A DNA stretch of 64,000 nt from JASLZO01 sp965247995 (GTDB taxonomy: Bacteria; Chloroflexota; Dehalococcoidia; UBA6926), in NCBI GenBank assembly GCA_965247995.1, contig OZ252041.1:1116001-1180000 (forward strand). Reading direction: 5' to 3'. The stretch's first letter is position 1, and every line of letters starts with the position of its first letter. Shown in pieces: positions 17,885 through 27,031 of the stretch. Position numbers and translations under genes: made by a program. The notes beneath the pieces are model-generated. The model saw nothing but the letters and a program-made list of their open reading frames with translations, did not search any database and had not been told where the DNA came from.

Positions 17885-20472
17885 CCCGCCGCTGCGGAAG
17901 AAGACTCGGCCGGTTCGGTGTCCTGATCGGGTGGTGATATCCGGTCGCGGCGCAGCAGGCTGTAGATGACCGGGATGACGACGAGCGTGAGGAACGTCGA
18001 CGTCATGAGCCCCCCAATGATCACCGTTGCGAGCTCGGCGCCGATGATCCCGGAGCCACCGCTGGACTCGAGCGACAACGGGACAAGGACGAAGCTAGTC
18101 GTGAACGCCGTCATCAAGATCGGACGGAGTCGCGTCTGGCCTCCTTCGATCAACGCCTCACGGACACTCAGACCTCGTGACCGGAGTTGGTTTACGAATG
18201 CGATGAGCACGATGGCGTTCGTGACGACGAGCCCGATGAGCATCAACATGCCCATCAAGGCGGGCAGTCCGATCGCCCGCTGTGTGATGAACAACGCGCC
18301 CAGGGCGCCGATCGAGGCGAGGGGGATGCTGAACACAATGATCAGGGGCGTGACGAAGGACCGCTGGCTGAGGACCATCGTGATATAGACGAGGGCCAAA
18401 CCGATAAGCATCGCGATACCCATGTCGCGGAACGCTTCGTCGATGCTCGCGAATACACCGCCGGTATCGAGGTCTACGCCGGGGGTCAGACCCACAGAAG
18501 CGACGACTTCGTCGACGCGTTGGTTTGCGAGGCGCGTGTTGCGCTCCGTGATGGCGCCGCTGATCGTGACGGCGCGCCGGCCATCGACGCGTGTGATCGG
18601 TACGTTCTGGGTGAGGATCGTGCCGTCTGGGAGGACGGCAGCGTCGTGGCGGACATTGATCAGTCCGTCCACCGAGCTCAGCTCCGCTCGAATAGCCTCG
18701 GCGTCGCGTGCGACGGCCGCGTAGTCGTCCCCAAGGAGTGTGAGCTCGAGCAGATTGGACTGAGGACCGCCACCGGACGCCTCCGAGATGAGCAGCGAGC
18801 GTTGTGGTCCGTCGAGGTCGGTTCGTAGCCGCTCCGCGAACGCCTCCGCATCGAGGTCGTCCTGGAGGTTGATGGTGACGTTCGCAGAGTTCGGCCCTGC
18901 GCCGACCGATCCTCCGCCGGTGAAGAGTCCACCTCCCCCGGCTTGTGAGTGATAGACCTCGACGAGTCCCTGGGTTCGCAGTTCGGCTAGTTGTTCTTCG
19001 ACCTCATCGAGCTGCCCGATCGTGAACGCCTGGGAGCTCCCGGGGGGCGTTGCTATTGCGACCGTGAGGATATTTTGACCGAAACCGGGCAGGAAACTCT
19101 GGGGAATCAGGGGGAGCAGGCCTAAGCTCAGTAGGAATATCCCGGCGGCGCCCGTAAGGGTCATCCAGCGGTGTGATAGCGCCCAGAGGAGACCGGGGGT
19201 GTAGATGCGCTGAAGTCGCGAGCCGACCTTCTCGCCCGTGCTGCCACTATGGCGGGTAATCAGGAGGCTGCCGAGGACCGGCACGACCGTGAGCGCGATG
19301 ACTAACGAGGCGATGAGCGCGTAGGTGATGGTCAACGCGAAGGGCCGGAAGAATGTCCCAATGATGCCGCCGATGAACCCGAGAGGTGCGAAGACAGCGA
19401 TGGTGGTTAGCGTGGACACGGTGATGGGTAAGGCAACTTCGCGTGTCGCGTTTAGCGTCGCAGTGCGGCGGTCTTCGCCCATTTGGATGTGCCGGTAGAT
19501 GTTCTCCATAACGACGATGGAGTCGTCAACGACTCGACCAGCGGCGATGGCCAAGCCGCCCAACGTGACGATGTTGAGGCTCATGCCCTGCCAATTCATC
19601 ACGATGAGGCCGGCAAGCAAGCTCATCGGAATAGACACGCTGGTGACGAACGTCGGTCGGGGGCTCAACAGGAAGGCAAAGATGACGAACACGGCCAAGA
19701 TGGCCCCGAGGAGCACCTCACGAGTCAGCGTATCGATCGAGGCCTCAATCTGCGGCGCGTCGTTTGAGATCGTGATGAACTCGACGTCAGCGGGCAGTCC
19801 GGCCTGGGCCTCTTCCAACTCATCGAGCACGGCGTGGATGACATCTACCGTGTTCGCATCCGGGTCCTTGATGATCGCGATCGAGACGCTCGGCCGGCTG
19901 TTGGTGCGGGTGATCGCACCGCCTGCCGTCAACTCTCGCGGGACCTCGACCTGGAGGACACCCTCGACGGCAGCAATGCGTGGGAACACTTGTTCCGCCA
20001 CCAATTGGCTGAGTTCATCGACGTCTCCTGGACCCAAGACACTGAGTTGCAGAACAGGGAATTCGTCCGGATTGGCTCGTACTACGTCCACCGGGCCGGC
20101 GGTCGGCGGGAGGTCGAGCCGATCGAGATCGCGGCGAATAGCCGCCTCAGCGGCGGGCATGTCCGAGCCGAACTCGAACTCGCCAAGGAGGAGCGCGAAG
20201 CCGGGCGTAGAGACCGTGCGGAACTTCGATAGGCCCGCAACATCGAGGTCTTCAACGACCTGTTCCATCGGAATAGTGACATCAGCCACGACCTGTTCAG
20301 GCGTCGCACCTGGGTATGGGACGGTTGCGGTGACTAGAGGGAAGTCGATGTCCGGCAGAATTTCCGTCTGGAGGCGGGTCAGCGAGTAAAGGCCTCCGGC
20401 GATGACAACTGCCGAGAGGAGCAATGTGGGTATGCGCGCCCAAAGGGCGAGGCGAGTCGGCAAGGTCAGCAA
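17881..20472 (-). CDS. RND-family permease, unusually short
   Basis: A proton-driven efflux permease of the AcrB/HAE1 group. The N-terminal helix, the EILPDIDFP opening, helix-4 Asp pair in GRVVDDSIVVMENIY, the GGIIGTFFRPFALT segment and the later TNAIVLIAFVNQL helix are all clear. Its length of 863 residues is about 180 short of AcrB. The missing parts are in both periplasmic loops, where the docking-domain sequence is skipped: after GVLQVEV in the first half and after GLINVRHD in the second. No adaptor or outer-membrane gene is nearby. This suits a single-membrane cell, or lipid/metabolite transport rather than tripartite efflux. The start is TTG 20472, with GGAG about 11 bases upstream. 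Confidence 0.92.
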   Translation of the reverse strand: MLTLPTRLALWARIPTLLLSAVVIAGGLYSLTRLQTEILPDIDFPLVTATVPYPGATPEQVVADVTIPMEQVVEDLDVAGLSKFRTVSTPGFALLLGEFEFGSDMPAAEAAIRRDLDRLDLPPTAGPVDVVRANPDEFPVLQLSVLGPGDVDELSQLVAEQVFPRIAAVEGVLQVEVPRELTAGGAITRTNSRPSVSIAIIKDPDANTVDVIHAVLDELEEAQAGLPADVEFITISNDAPQIEASIDTLTREVLLGAILAVFVIFAFLLSPRPTFVTSVSIPMSLLAGLIVMNWQGMSLNIVTLGGLAIAAGRVVDDSIVVMENIYRHIQMGEDRRTATLNATREVALPITVSTLTTIAVFAPLGFIGGIIGTFFRPFALTITYALIASLVIALTVVPVLGSLLITRHSGSTGEKVGSRLQRIYTPGLLWALSHRWMTLTGAAGIFLLSLGLLPLIPQSFLPGFGQNILTVAIATPPGSSQAFTIGQLDEVEEQLAELRTQGLVEVYHSQAGGGGLFTGGGSVGAGPNSANVTINLQDDLDAEAFAERLRTDLDGPQRSLLISEASGGGPQSNLLELTLLGDDYAAVARDAEAIRAELSSVDGLINVRHDAAVLPDGTILTQNVPITRVDGRRAVTISGAITERNTRLANQRVDEVVASVGLTPGVDLDTGGVFASIDEAFRDMGIAMLIGLALVYITMVLSQRSFVTPLIIVFSIPLASIGALGALFITQRAIGLPALMGMLMLIGLVVTNAIVLIAFVNQLRSRGLSVREALIEGGQTRLRPILMTAFTTSFVLVPLSLESSGGSGIIGAELATVIIGGLMTSTFLTLVVIPVIYSLLRRDRISPPDQDTEPAESSSAAAG

Positions 20473-20654
20473 GGTTGGTCGACTCCAGTCCTAACTCGCG
20501 TCGGGGAGATGAGCGCTAGGTGTTTGTGAACCGACGTGGCGTTTCTCCACGATACCAGGAAGGCCGCGCCCAACGGAATCGAGAGGGGAAAGACACGCGG
20601 GACGGAGTAGGACATAATGCCGTGTCGTCACCAACGGACGCTGGGGGGAAGGCA

Positions 20655-21842
20655 ATGGATTTCGCGCTCGCAGTGGAAGACCAAGGATTTGCGCGTGAGG
20701 TGCAGGAGTTCGTGCAGAAGGAGTGGAACGGTCGAGGCTTCGACTCCTATACGAATTCGGTGTACTCGTACGACGTCCACGTGCAAGAGGATGCGGACCG
20801 GGTCGAGGAGTTCGTCAAGAAACTCGTCGACAAGGGTTGGTGGACGATGTCGTGGCCGACGGAGTTTGGCGGTCAGGCCGCGTCTCTTGGCAGGCGGCTG
20901 GCGTATCACGAAGCGATGGCGTACGCCGGGGCGCCAGCCGACGCACCCGGGTTCTTTGCCCATACGTTGATGATCCACGGCCAGCAGTGGCAGCAGGACC
21001 GATTTTTGAAAGACATCGCACAGGGTGGAATGCTGAACATGTCTCAAGGGTTCAGCGAGCCGAACTCCGGCGCGGACCTGGCCAGTGTGCGGACACGCGC
21101 CGTGAAGGACGGCGACGATTGGTTGATCACGGGTCAGAAGATCTGGAACACGGGTGGGCACATGGCCGATTGGGGCCACTACCTGGTGCGCTCGGACCCG
21201 GATGCGCCGAAACACCGGGGAATCTCGTACTTCATGCTGGACATGAAGACCCCGGGCATTACGCTCCGCCCGCTCTACGACGCGCTGGGCCGGTTCCGGT
21301 GGTGTGAGGTCTTCTTAGACAACGTGCGCGTGCCGAACCGCAACATCATCGGCGAGGTCAACCGCGGTTGGTACGCGGCGATGACGAACATGTCGTTCGA
21401 GCGTGGGGGTGTGGACGCCCCGGCCCGCCGGCTTCGTGACCTTGAGCAGTTCATCGACTACGGACAGCAGACACGCATCAACGGTGGAACGGTGATCGAT
21501 TCGACCGTGGACCGTCACCAACTGGCCGATGCGCGGATCAAAATCGAAATCGCCCGGATGATCTCGTACCGAGTCGCTTGGGCGCAAACGAAGGGCGAAG
21601 TGCCGGTTATGGAGTCCTCGTTCTCCAAGCTGTTCAACGACGAGATGACCTGGGAGATTTACAACATCTTCCGACGGATATTGAAAGACTCATCGGTCCT
21701 GATCGTTGGGGAGCCAAGAGCGCCCTTGCGCGGTTATCCGGCGGTGAACGCGTACTTGAGCGGGATGAACCGCTTTGCCGGCGGCGGCAAAGAGATCATG
21801 TCGAACATCATCGCCCAGCGCGGCCTTGGGTTGCCACGGTAG
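20655..21842 (+). CDS. Acyl-CoA dehydrogenase family protein
   Basis: A 395-residue FAD flavoprotein that oxidises acyl-CoA to enoyl-CoA and passes electrons to an electron-transfer flavoprotein. It has the helical N-terminal domain, the FSEPNSGADLASVRTRAVKDG flavin-binding strand region, the TGQKIWNTGGHMADW substrate segment, and a C-terminal helical bundle ending with a GGGKEIMSNIIAQRGLGLP nucleotide-binding tail. ATG 20655 is preceded by GGGGGGAAGG; an in-frame upstream extension to 20520 has no family character. The canonical catalytic Glu cannot be placed by eye. It may feed the crotonases and CoA-transferase elsewhere in the window. Confidence 0.93.
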   Translation: MDFALAVEDQGFAREVQEFVQKEWNGRGFDSYTNSVYSYDVHVQEDADRVEEFVKKLVDKGWWTMSWPTEFGGQAASLGRRLAYHEAMAYAGAPADAPGFFAHTLMIHGQQWQQDRFLKDIAQGGMLNMSQGFSEPNSGADLASVRTRAVKDGDDWLITGQKIWNTGGHMADWGHYLVRSDPDAPKHRGISYFMLDMKTPGITLRPLYDALGRFRWCEVFLDNVRVPNRNIIGEVNRGWYAAMTNMSFERGGVDAPARRLRDLEQFIDYGQQTRINGGTVIDSTVDRHQLADARIKIEIARMISYRVAWAQTKGEVPVMESSFSKLFNDEMTWEIYNIFRRILKDSSVLIVGEPRAPLRGYPAVNAYLSGMNRFAGGGKEIMSNIIAQRGLGLPR

Positions 21843-21844
21843 GG

Positions 21845-21872
21845 TCGGCGCGGACCCGCTGCCCCGCGCCGA
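21845..21872. terminator. Bidirectional terminator between convergent genes
   Basis: TCGGCGCGG at 21845-21853 pairs perfectly with CCGCGCCGA at 21864-21872 (nine pairs, ten-base loop), followed on the plus strand by a pyrimidine-rich stretch with TTT. It lies just after the acyl-CoA dehydrogenase stop and before the sucD stop, so it can serve both. Confidence 0.6.
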
Positions 21873-21896
21873 GTTTCGTCTCTCTTCCGCTCCGCG

Positions 21897-22790
21897 TTAG
21901 GCGGACCGAATCCCCCGTTCGGTGAGCATTCGCTGAACGGTGATCCCGATCTGTCCGGGGCTGTCGGAGATGTAGCAGCCGGCGTCGGCCAGTGCCTGCT
22001 TCTTGGCGGCGGCAGTTGCGGCGGCGCCAGTGATGATCGCGCCCGCGTGTCCCATACGGCGCCCCGCTGGTGCGGTCGCGCCGGCGATGAACGCGGTTAC
22101 CGGTTTGGTCATGGAGCCTTTGATGAACTCAGCCGCCTCCTGCTCAGCAGTCCCGCCGATCTCGCCGATGAGCACGATGGCGTCGGTGTCTGGGTCCTCT
22201 TCGAAGAGCTCGAGGACATCCCGATGACGCATCCCGATGATGGGGTCTCCGCCGACGCCCACACAGGTCGATTGGCCGATGCCGAGTGCGGTCAGCTGGC
22301 TGACGGCCTCATAGGTGAGCGTTCCCGAACGTGAAACGACGCCTATTCGACCCGGTTGGTGGATGTTGCCCGGGATGATGCCAACCTTGGCGCGGTCTTC
22401 GACTGATGTGAGGCCAGGGCAGTTTGGGCCGATCATGCGCACGCCACGCTCGTTCAGGAAGCGCGATGCGGTAGCCATGTCGAGCGTCGGCACACCATCG
22501 GTGATGCAGACGATGAGGTCCACGCCGCCATCGGCAGCTTCGAGAATTGCGTCTGTGGCGAATGCTGCGGGGACGAAGATGAGAGAGACGTTCGCGCCCT
22601 CGGCTTCCACGGCGTCACGTACGGAGTCGTACATGGGCCGGTCGATGTGTGTGGTCCCGCCCCTGCCCGGGGTCACGCCGGCGACGACGTTGGTGCCGAA
22701 CGCGATGCAGCGTTCGGTCTGGAAGGTGCCCTCCCGGCCGCTCATGCCTTGGACGAGGACACGGGTGTTCTTGTCTACGAGGATGCTCAC
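21897..22790 (-). CDS. sucD: Succinyl-CoA synthetase alpha subunit
   Basis: Citric-acid-cycle enzyme, pairs with SucC to convert succinyl-CoA to succinate with GTP or ATP formation. The 297-residue chain has the CoA-binding Rossmann opening with [11 protein letters not shown] and AGVTPGRGG, the IGPNCPGLT loop, and the active-site His in GHAGAIITG (phosphohistidine). It starts with GTG at 22790, 30 bases after the sucC stop, with AGGGG nine bases upstream, so the two form an operon. Length and motifs are canonical. Confidence 0.97.
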   Translation of the reverse strand: MSILVDKNTRVLVQGMSGREGTFQTERCIAFGTNVVAGVTPGRGGTTHIDRPMYDSVRDAVEAEGANVSLIFVPAAFATDAILEAADGGVDLIVCITDGVPTLDMATASRFLNERGVRMIGPNCPGLTSVEDRAKVGIIPGNIHQPGRIGVVSRSGTLTYEAVSQLTALGIGQSTCVGVGGDPIIGMRHRDVLELFEEDPDTDAIVLIGEIGGTAEQEAAEFIKGSMTKPVTAFIAGATAPAGRRMGHAGAIITGAAATAAAKKQALADAGCYISDSPGQIGITVQRMLTERGIRSA

Positions 22791-22820
22791 GTTGTATGCC
22801 CCTGAATTGTTCTCGGAAAT

Positions 22821-23972
22821 CTAGGCTGCCGCGATCTTGGCCGCAGCGTCGTTTAAGTCGACGGCTACGGCTACAGGGATGCCGGAGTCGCGGAGGATTT
22901 GGCCGCCCTCTTCCGCGTTCGTGCCCGTCATGCGCACGACGATTGGGACCTTGACGTCGACCTCGCGGTAGGCGTTTACAACGCCGTTGGCGACCACGTC
23001 GCAGCGGAGGATCCCGCCGAACACGTTGATGAGGACCTTCTTGACGTCGGGGTCGGAGACGATCAACTTGAACGCCTCGGCGACCTGCTCTTCGCTGCCG
23101 CCGCCTCCAACGTCCAGGAAGTTCGCCGGCGACGATCCAATCTGTTGGATTACGTCCATCGTGGCCATGGCGAGGCCGGCGCCGTTGACCATGCACCCCA
23201 CATCGCCGTCGAGCTTGACGTATTGAATGCCTTTTTCGTTCGCGATCCGTTCGAGCGGGTCTTCCTGCTCGGGATCGCGGAGGTCGGCGTTGTCGCGGTG
23301 CCTGAAGTGGGCGTTCTCGTCGGTGTCGACCTTGGCATCGGCAGCAAGAAGGCGGTCATCCGCGGTGACAACGAGTGGATTGATTTCCACGAGGGCGAGG
23401 TCCCGTTCTGCTACGGCGCGGACGATATTCCCGAGCAACGTGGTGAACGCGCGCGCGTGAGTCGCGTCCAGGCCAATGGCGGAAGCGACGCGTCGTCCCA
23501 CGAAGGGTTGGTATCCGATGATCGGGTCGACATGGACCTGGACGATCTTCTCCGGGGTCGCCGCAGCGACCTCTTCGATCTCCATGCCTCCAGCCTCGGA
23601 AGCGATGATGACCGGAGACTTGGCGGCGCCATCGACTGCGACGCTTAGGTAGAGCTCTTGGGCGATCTCCACGACCTCTTCGACTAGCACGGAGCGGACG
23701 GGGACACCTTCGGGGCCGGTCTGGGCTGTCACAAGGTTCCGTCCGAGCAATGCGTCCGCGACGGCCGCAGCCTCGTCAGCGGAGGACGTGACCTTTACGC
23801 CGCCAGCCTTCCCGCGCCCTCCCGCGTGGACCTGGGCTTTGACCACCGCGCGGCCGCCAATGCTGGCAGCCGCTTCACGGGCTTCTTCCGCTGTCGTCGC
23901 GACGGTCCCGGTTGGCACCGGGACTCCAAAGTCCTTCAGGACGGTTTTTGCTTGGTATTCGTGCACCTTCAT
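22821..23972 (-). CDS. sucC: Succinyl-CoA synthetase beta subunit
   Basis: The 383-residue nucleotide-binding partner of SucD. It has the opening MKVHEYQAK, an ATP-grasp domain with the VVKAQVHAGGRGKAGG segment and ALVEINPLV metal motif, and the C-terminal domain with NVFGGILRCD. ATG 23972 is selected because MKVHEYQ is the standard N-terminus and GGAGGAG lies upstream; a seven-codon upstream extension is rejected. Succinate thiokinase here links to the acyl-CoA genes around it only by shared chemistry, not obvious co-regulation. Confidence 0.97.
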   Translation of the reverse strand: MKVHEYQAKTVLKDFGVPVPTGTVATTAEEAREAAASIGGRAVVKAQVHAGGRGKAGGVKVTSSADEAAAVADALLGRNLVTAQTGPEGVPVRSVLVEEVVEIAQELYLSVAVDGAAKSPVIIASEAGGMEIEEVAAATPEKIVQVHVDPIIGYQPFVGRRVASAIGLDATHARAFTTLLGNIVRAVAERDLALVEINPLVVTADDRLLAADAKVDTDENAHFRHRDNADLRDPEQEDPLERIANEKGIQYVKLDGDVGCMVNGAGLAMATMDVIQQIGSSPANFLDVGGGGSEEQVAEAFKLIVSDPDVKKVLINVFGGILRCDVVANGVVNAYREVDVKVPIVVRMTGTNAEEGGQILRDSGIPVAVAVDLNDAAAKIAAA

Positions 23973-24044
23973 GGGCGCGCGTTCCTCCTCCATCGTTGGT
24001 TGTTCTAGACGATAGCGCCCATGACTGGGTTGGCAGGGAGGAAT

Positions 24045-24132
24045 TGGCGGAGGGGACAGGATTCGAACCTGCGACCCCTTGCGGAGTAGCTGTTTTCAAG
24101 ACAGCCGCCTTCGTCCACTCGGCCACCCCTCC
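24045..24132 (-). tRNA. tRNA-Ser(TGA)
   Basis: A minus-strand class II tRNA of 88 bases. The acceptor stem GGAGGGG pairs with CCCCTCC, the anticodon loop CTTGAAA carries TGA, and the long variable arm ACTCCGCAAGGGGT is typical of serine tRNAs. The T-arm is GCAGG-TTCGAAT-CCTGT. Discriminator G and CCA are encoded. Confidence 0.96.
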
Positions 24133-24246
24133 CCGTGTCATTGCTGGCGCCGGGACGATTGTAGGTGGTCGAGGGTAGCGCCGTCCGCTCCTCGTTGGGC
24201 ATGGGCGGGCGGTATGTCAGGCGGCGCGGACCGTGCGCCGTCTCCG

Positions 24247-24486
24247 TCAGAGTCTGGCGTTCAACTCCTCAGGTGCGAAGACGCTCTGGAGGATCGCCTT
24301 TGCCCTTCGGTTGACGTTCCGCAAGCAGTCCTCGCACCCGAATTCGAGCCAGTAGTCGAGAACGATCGAATCCGGAGCACGTTGGAGCTGACCGCAGAGC
24401 CGGCATCTGAACTGGAGACTGTCCGGAGAGGACCAAGGCCGTGAACCGTCTGCGCCGTCGTTTGGGCCGGTGAACGAAGAGGACAT
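24247..24486 (-). CDS. Small zinc-ribbon-like protein
   Basis: A 79-residue hypothetical protein with CRLCGQ (about residues 28-31) and CEDC (about 51-54), four cysteines in two CxxC pairs spaced like a zinc ribbon. ATG 24486 is preceded by GAGGTG. There is no membrane segment. The C-terminal helix with RRAKAILQSVF may contact nucleic acid or a partner. It is a lone gene between tRNA-Ser and the CoA-transferase. I cannot assign a function. Confidence 0.6.
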   Translation of the reverse strand: MSSSFTGPNDGADGSRPWSSPDSLQFRCRLCGQLQRAPDSIVLDYWLEFGCEDCLRNVNRRAKAILQSVFAPEELNARL

Positions 24487-24609
24487 TGGAGGCACCTCGC
24501 CTCTGGGACCGAAGAGCCTGTTACCCGCGCTAGAGAGCCGGATTAATCTTAAACCTGGTCAAAAAACGATGTCAAGGCGTGTTGTCCCCTATCGCGTCGC
24601 GCGCGGGAG

Positions 24610-27003
24610 TTAGCGGAAGACTCCATCGGCAGTCAATCGATCGATTTCGGCGGCCGATAACCCGAGGAACTGCTTATATACGAAGTCGCTGTCGCGACCA
24701 GGAGTCGGGGCGCTGTCACCGGCCCACCCGGGCGTTTCGGAAAGGTGCACGGAGAGCCCCGGGTGGTCGAGAGGGCCCCACCACTCAGGGTCCTGATCGA
24801 CGCGGACGATCGAGCCGCGGGCGTGCAGGTGGGGGTCGCGCAGTACGTCCATGGGGTTTTGGACGGCGCCCGCTGCGATCCCGTGCGACTGGAGCAGCGA
24901 CTGCACCTGGGACGCCAGTTTCGTGGATGTCCATGCGTTGATGGCGTTGTCGAGATCGCCCCGGTTCTGGTCTCGGTCCGCGTGCGTGGAGAACCGGCCG
25001 TCGGATGCCCACGCAGGATCGTCCATGGCCGCGCGGAAGCGGTTCCATTCCTCGTCACCGTCGACAGCGATGGAGACCCAGGAGTCCCATCCTTGGCAAC
25101 CGTAAACGCCATGGGGGGCGTAGAGGGAATTCGCGTTGCCAACCGGCTCTGGGTTCCGGCCGTTTACGAGGTACTCGAGGAGTTCCGGTCCCAATATCCC
25201 AGCGAGGCCCTCAACGTGCGCGCTCTCGATGTATTGACCAAGGCCGGTCCGGTCCCGGTACTCGAGCGCCATCATGGTTGCCATCGCCGCTTGCGCCCCG
25301 AGGACGAAGTCCGAGTAGGCATTCTTGGGCCGTGTGTCGAGATCGGATTTGGGATGACCCCAGATGTACGACAAGCCGCTGAACGCCATCAGCAGTTGAC
25401 CGAAGGCGGAACGATCACGAAGGGGACCGTCCCTGCCATAGCCGGACATTGAGACCATGATCAGGTTGGGCCGGACCTTCCGGAGTTCTTCATACCCGAG
25501 TCCGAGACGGTCGACCACGGTGGGCCGGAAATTCTCGAAGACGATGTCGCACTGGGCGACGAGGCGTTTGAGGAGTTCCTTGCCTTCCGGGTTCCTGAAG
25601 TCGAGGGAACACACGAGTTTGTTGCGGTTTAACTCTGCGTAGTTGGGTTGGCCAGGCGCGCGGAACGCCGGGAGGTCCTCCGACTCGACGCGAACGACCT
25701 GCGCACCGTGGAAGGCGAGCAGCATCGTAGCGAATGGGCCGGCGAATACCCGGCTCAGATCGAGGATGCGGATGCCGTCCAGAGGCTGACGCGGGCGGTC
25801 GCCTGCGTGAGGGGAAGAGGGACGGGGTTCTCGCGAGCTCGTCGTGGGGATAAGCGCTGCGCGCAGTTCATCCCCATGCTGGTTGAGATCGGGGGCCGGG
25901 CGCCGGACCGTCCACGGCGTCGCGCTGAACCGGTACGGCGCGCCGGGCGCTCGGTAGTCGCCAAGGTGCGGATCGACGAGCTCATCGATGAAGCCGCGAG
26001 CGATGGTGTGGGGATGGTTCGCGAACTCTTCCATGGTGTTCATGGGGGCCATCGGGAAGTCGACCTCGGCGACCTCCCGTTCGACATCGGCGACTTTTCT
26101 ATCGGCGAGGAACGCCTGGACGTGGGCATCAACGATGTCCCAGTTATTGCGCCGGAACTCCTGGTCGTCCCAGATTGGATCGTCGAAGGACTCGTCCTTC
26201 ATCCAGGTCGTGACCATGTTCCGAAACTGCTGTGGGGTGGAAGGGAAGAACTGGACGATGCCGTCGGCACAGCGGTAGATACTCCCGACACCAATCGAGG
26301 TCCGGCCAGGGCGGCGATAGACCTCGTTGCGAAGGCCTATCCGCGAGATCGATCCGCTTACGAGCTGCCAGACGCCAACGTCATGCCGAGAGACGTCAAC
26401 GTGCTGTCCGCGTCCGGACCACCGGCGGGAGCGCAGGGCGAGGAGGATGCCGAGGACTACGTGCATCGAGCCGACGCGCTCGGTGGCGTCGCCGGGGATG
26501 AGGCAGGGTTCGCGCTCGTTGTCGCCGTAGACCCAACCGTCGCCCGCCAGCGACTGGATCGTGAGCTCGGTGGCCGCGAGGTCGCGGTAGGGCCCGAACT
26601 GCCCGAAGGGTGAGAGAGACGCGTAAACAAGCGCGGGGTTGAGCGCATGGAGGTGTTCGAATCCGAGACCGAGGGGCGGGAGGTAAGACGGTGCAAGAGA
26701 TTCGATCAGGACGTCCGCGTTCTCGGCGAGCGTGCGCACCGTGTCGCGGTCCGGGGCCGATTCGAGATCAAGGGCGATGCTGCGTTTATTGGTGTTGTTT
26801 GCGATGAACTTCAAGCTGTGGGAAAGGTCCGAATGGCCAGTTTGAAACGGCCCATCGATTCTTGAACGGACACCGCCTGGCGGTTCCACCAAGATGACGT
26901 CTGCGCCCATGTCTGCCATGAGCCGACCCGCCAACTCGGCCGCGCCGCCGCCGAGCTCGATGACCCGCAAATGAGACAGTGCGCCGTGTTCCTTAGGTTC
27001 CAT
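24610..27003 (-). CDS. CaiB/BaiF-type CoA-transferase, tandem two-domain fusion
   Basis: About 797 residues, twice the usual 400 of a type III CoA-transferase. Both halves open with the family start: residues 13-40 (RVIELGGGAAELAGRLMADMGADV) and about 407-435 (RILDLSRVFAGPFATMLLAFHGAQVV). Both have the GQ-h-x-x-S/A turn at the end of the core (RWSGRGQHVDVS and RTGLGQYIES). The second half carries a clear SDF motif where the catalytic Asp is expected; the first has GDAT at the equivalent place. CoA is moved between an acyl-CoA and an acid. The gene follows two MFS exporters at 28 bases, suggesting one operon with uptake or export of the acid. The start is the ATG at 27003. Confidence 0.9.
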   Translation of the reverse strand: MEPKEHGALSHLRVIELGGGAAELAGRLMADMGADVILVEPPGGVRSRIDGPFQTGHSDLSHSLKFIANNTNKRSIALDLESAPDRDTVRTLAENADVLIESLAPSYLPPLGLGFEHLHALNPALVYASLSPFGQFGPYRDLAATELTIQSLAGDGWVYGDNEREPCLIPGDATERVGSMHVVLGILLALRSRRWSGRGQHVDVSRHDVGVWQLVSGSISRIGLRNEVYRRPGRTSIGVGSIYRCADGIVQFFPSTPQQFRNMVTTWMKDESFDDPIWDDQEFRRNNWDIVDAHVQAFLADRKVADVEREVAEVDFPMAPMNTMEEFANHPHTIARGFIDELVDPHLGDYRAPGAPYRFSATPWTVRRPAPDLNQHGDELRAALIPTTSSREPRPSSPHAGDRPRQPLDGIRILDLSRVFAGPFATMLLAFHGAQVVRVESEDLPAFRAPGQPNYAELNRNKLVCSLDFRNPEGKELLKRLVAQCDIVFENFRPTVVDRLGLGYEELRKVRPNLIMVSMSGYGRDGPLRDRSAFGQLLMAFSGLSYIWGHPKSDLDTRPKNAYSDFVLGAQAAMATMMALEYRDRTGLGQYIESAHVEGLAGILGPELLEYLVNGRNPEPVGNANSLYAPHGVYGCQGWDSWVSIAVDGDEEWNRFRAAMDDPAWASDGRFSTHADRDQNRGDLDNAINAWTSTKLASQVQSLLQSHGIAAGAVQNPMDVLRDPHLHARGSIVRVDQDPEWWGPLDHPGLSVHLSETPGWAGDSAPTPGRDSDFVYKQFLGLSAAEIDRLTADGVFR

Positions 27004-27031
27004 CGTCCCTTCCTGGTTCACTAAGAGTCTG

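Noticed and set aside
22899..23648. A 249-codon open frame opposite sucC
   Set aside because: sucC is canonical; the reverse frame mirrors its codons.
25648..26613. A 321-codon open frame opposite the CoA-transferase
   Set aside because: Arg/Gly/Asp-rich composition typical of a reverse-strand shadow; the CaiB frame has clear domains.
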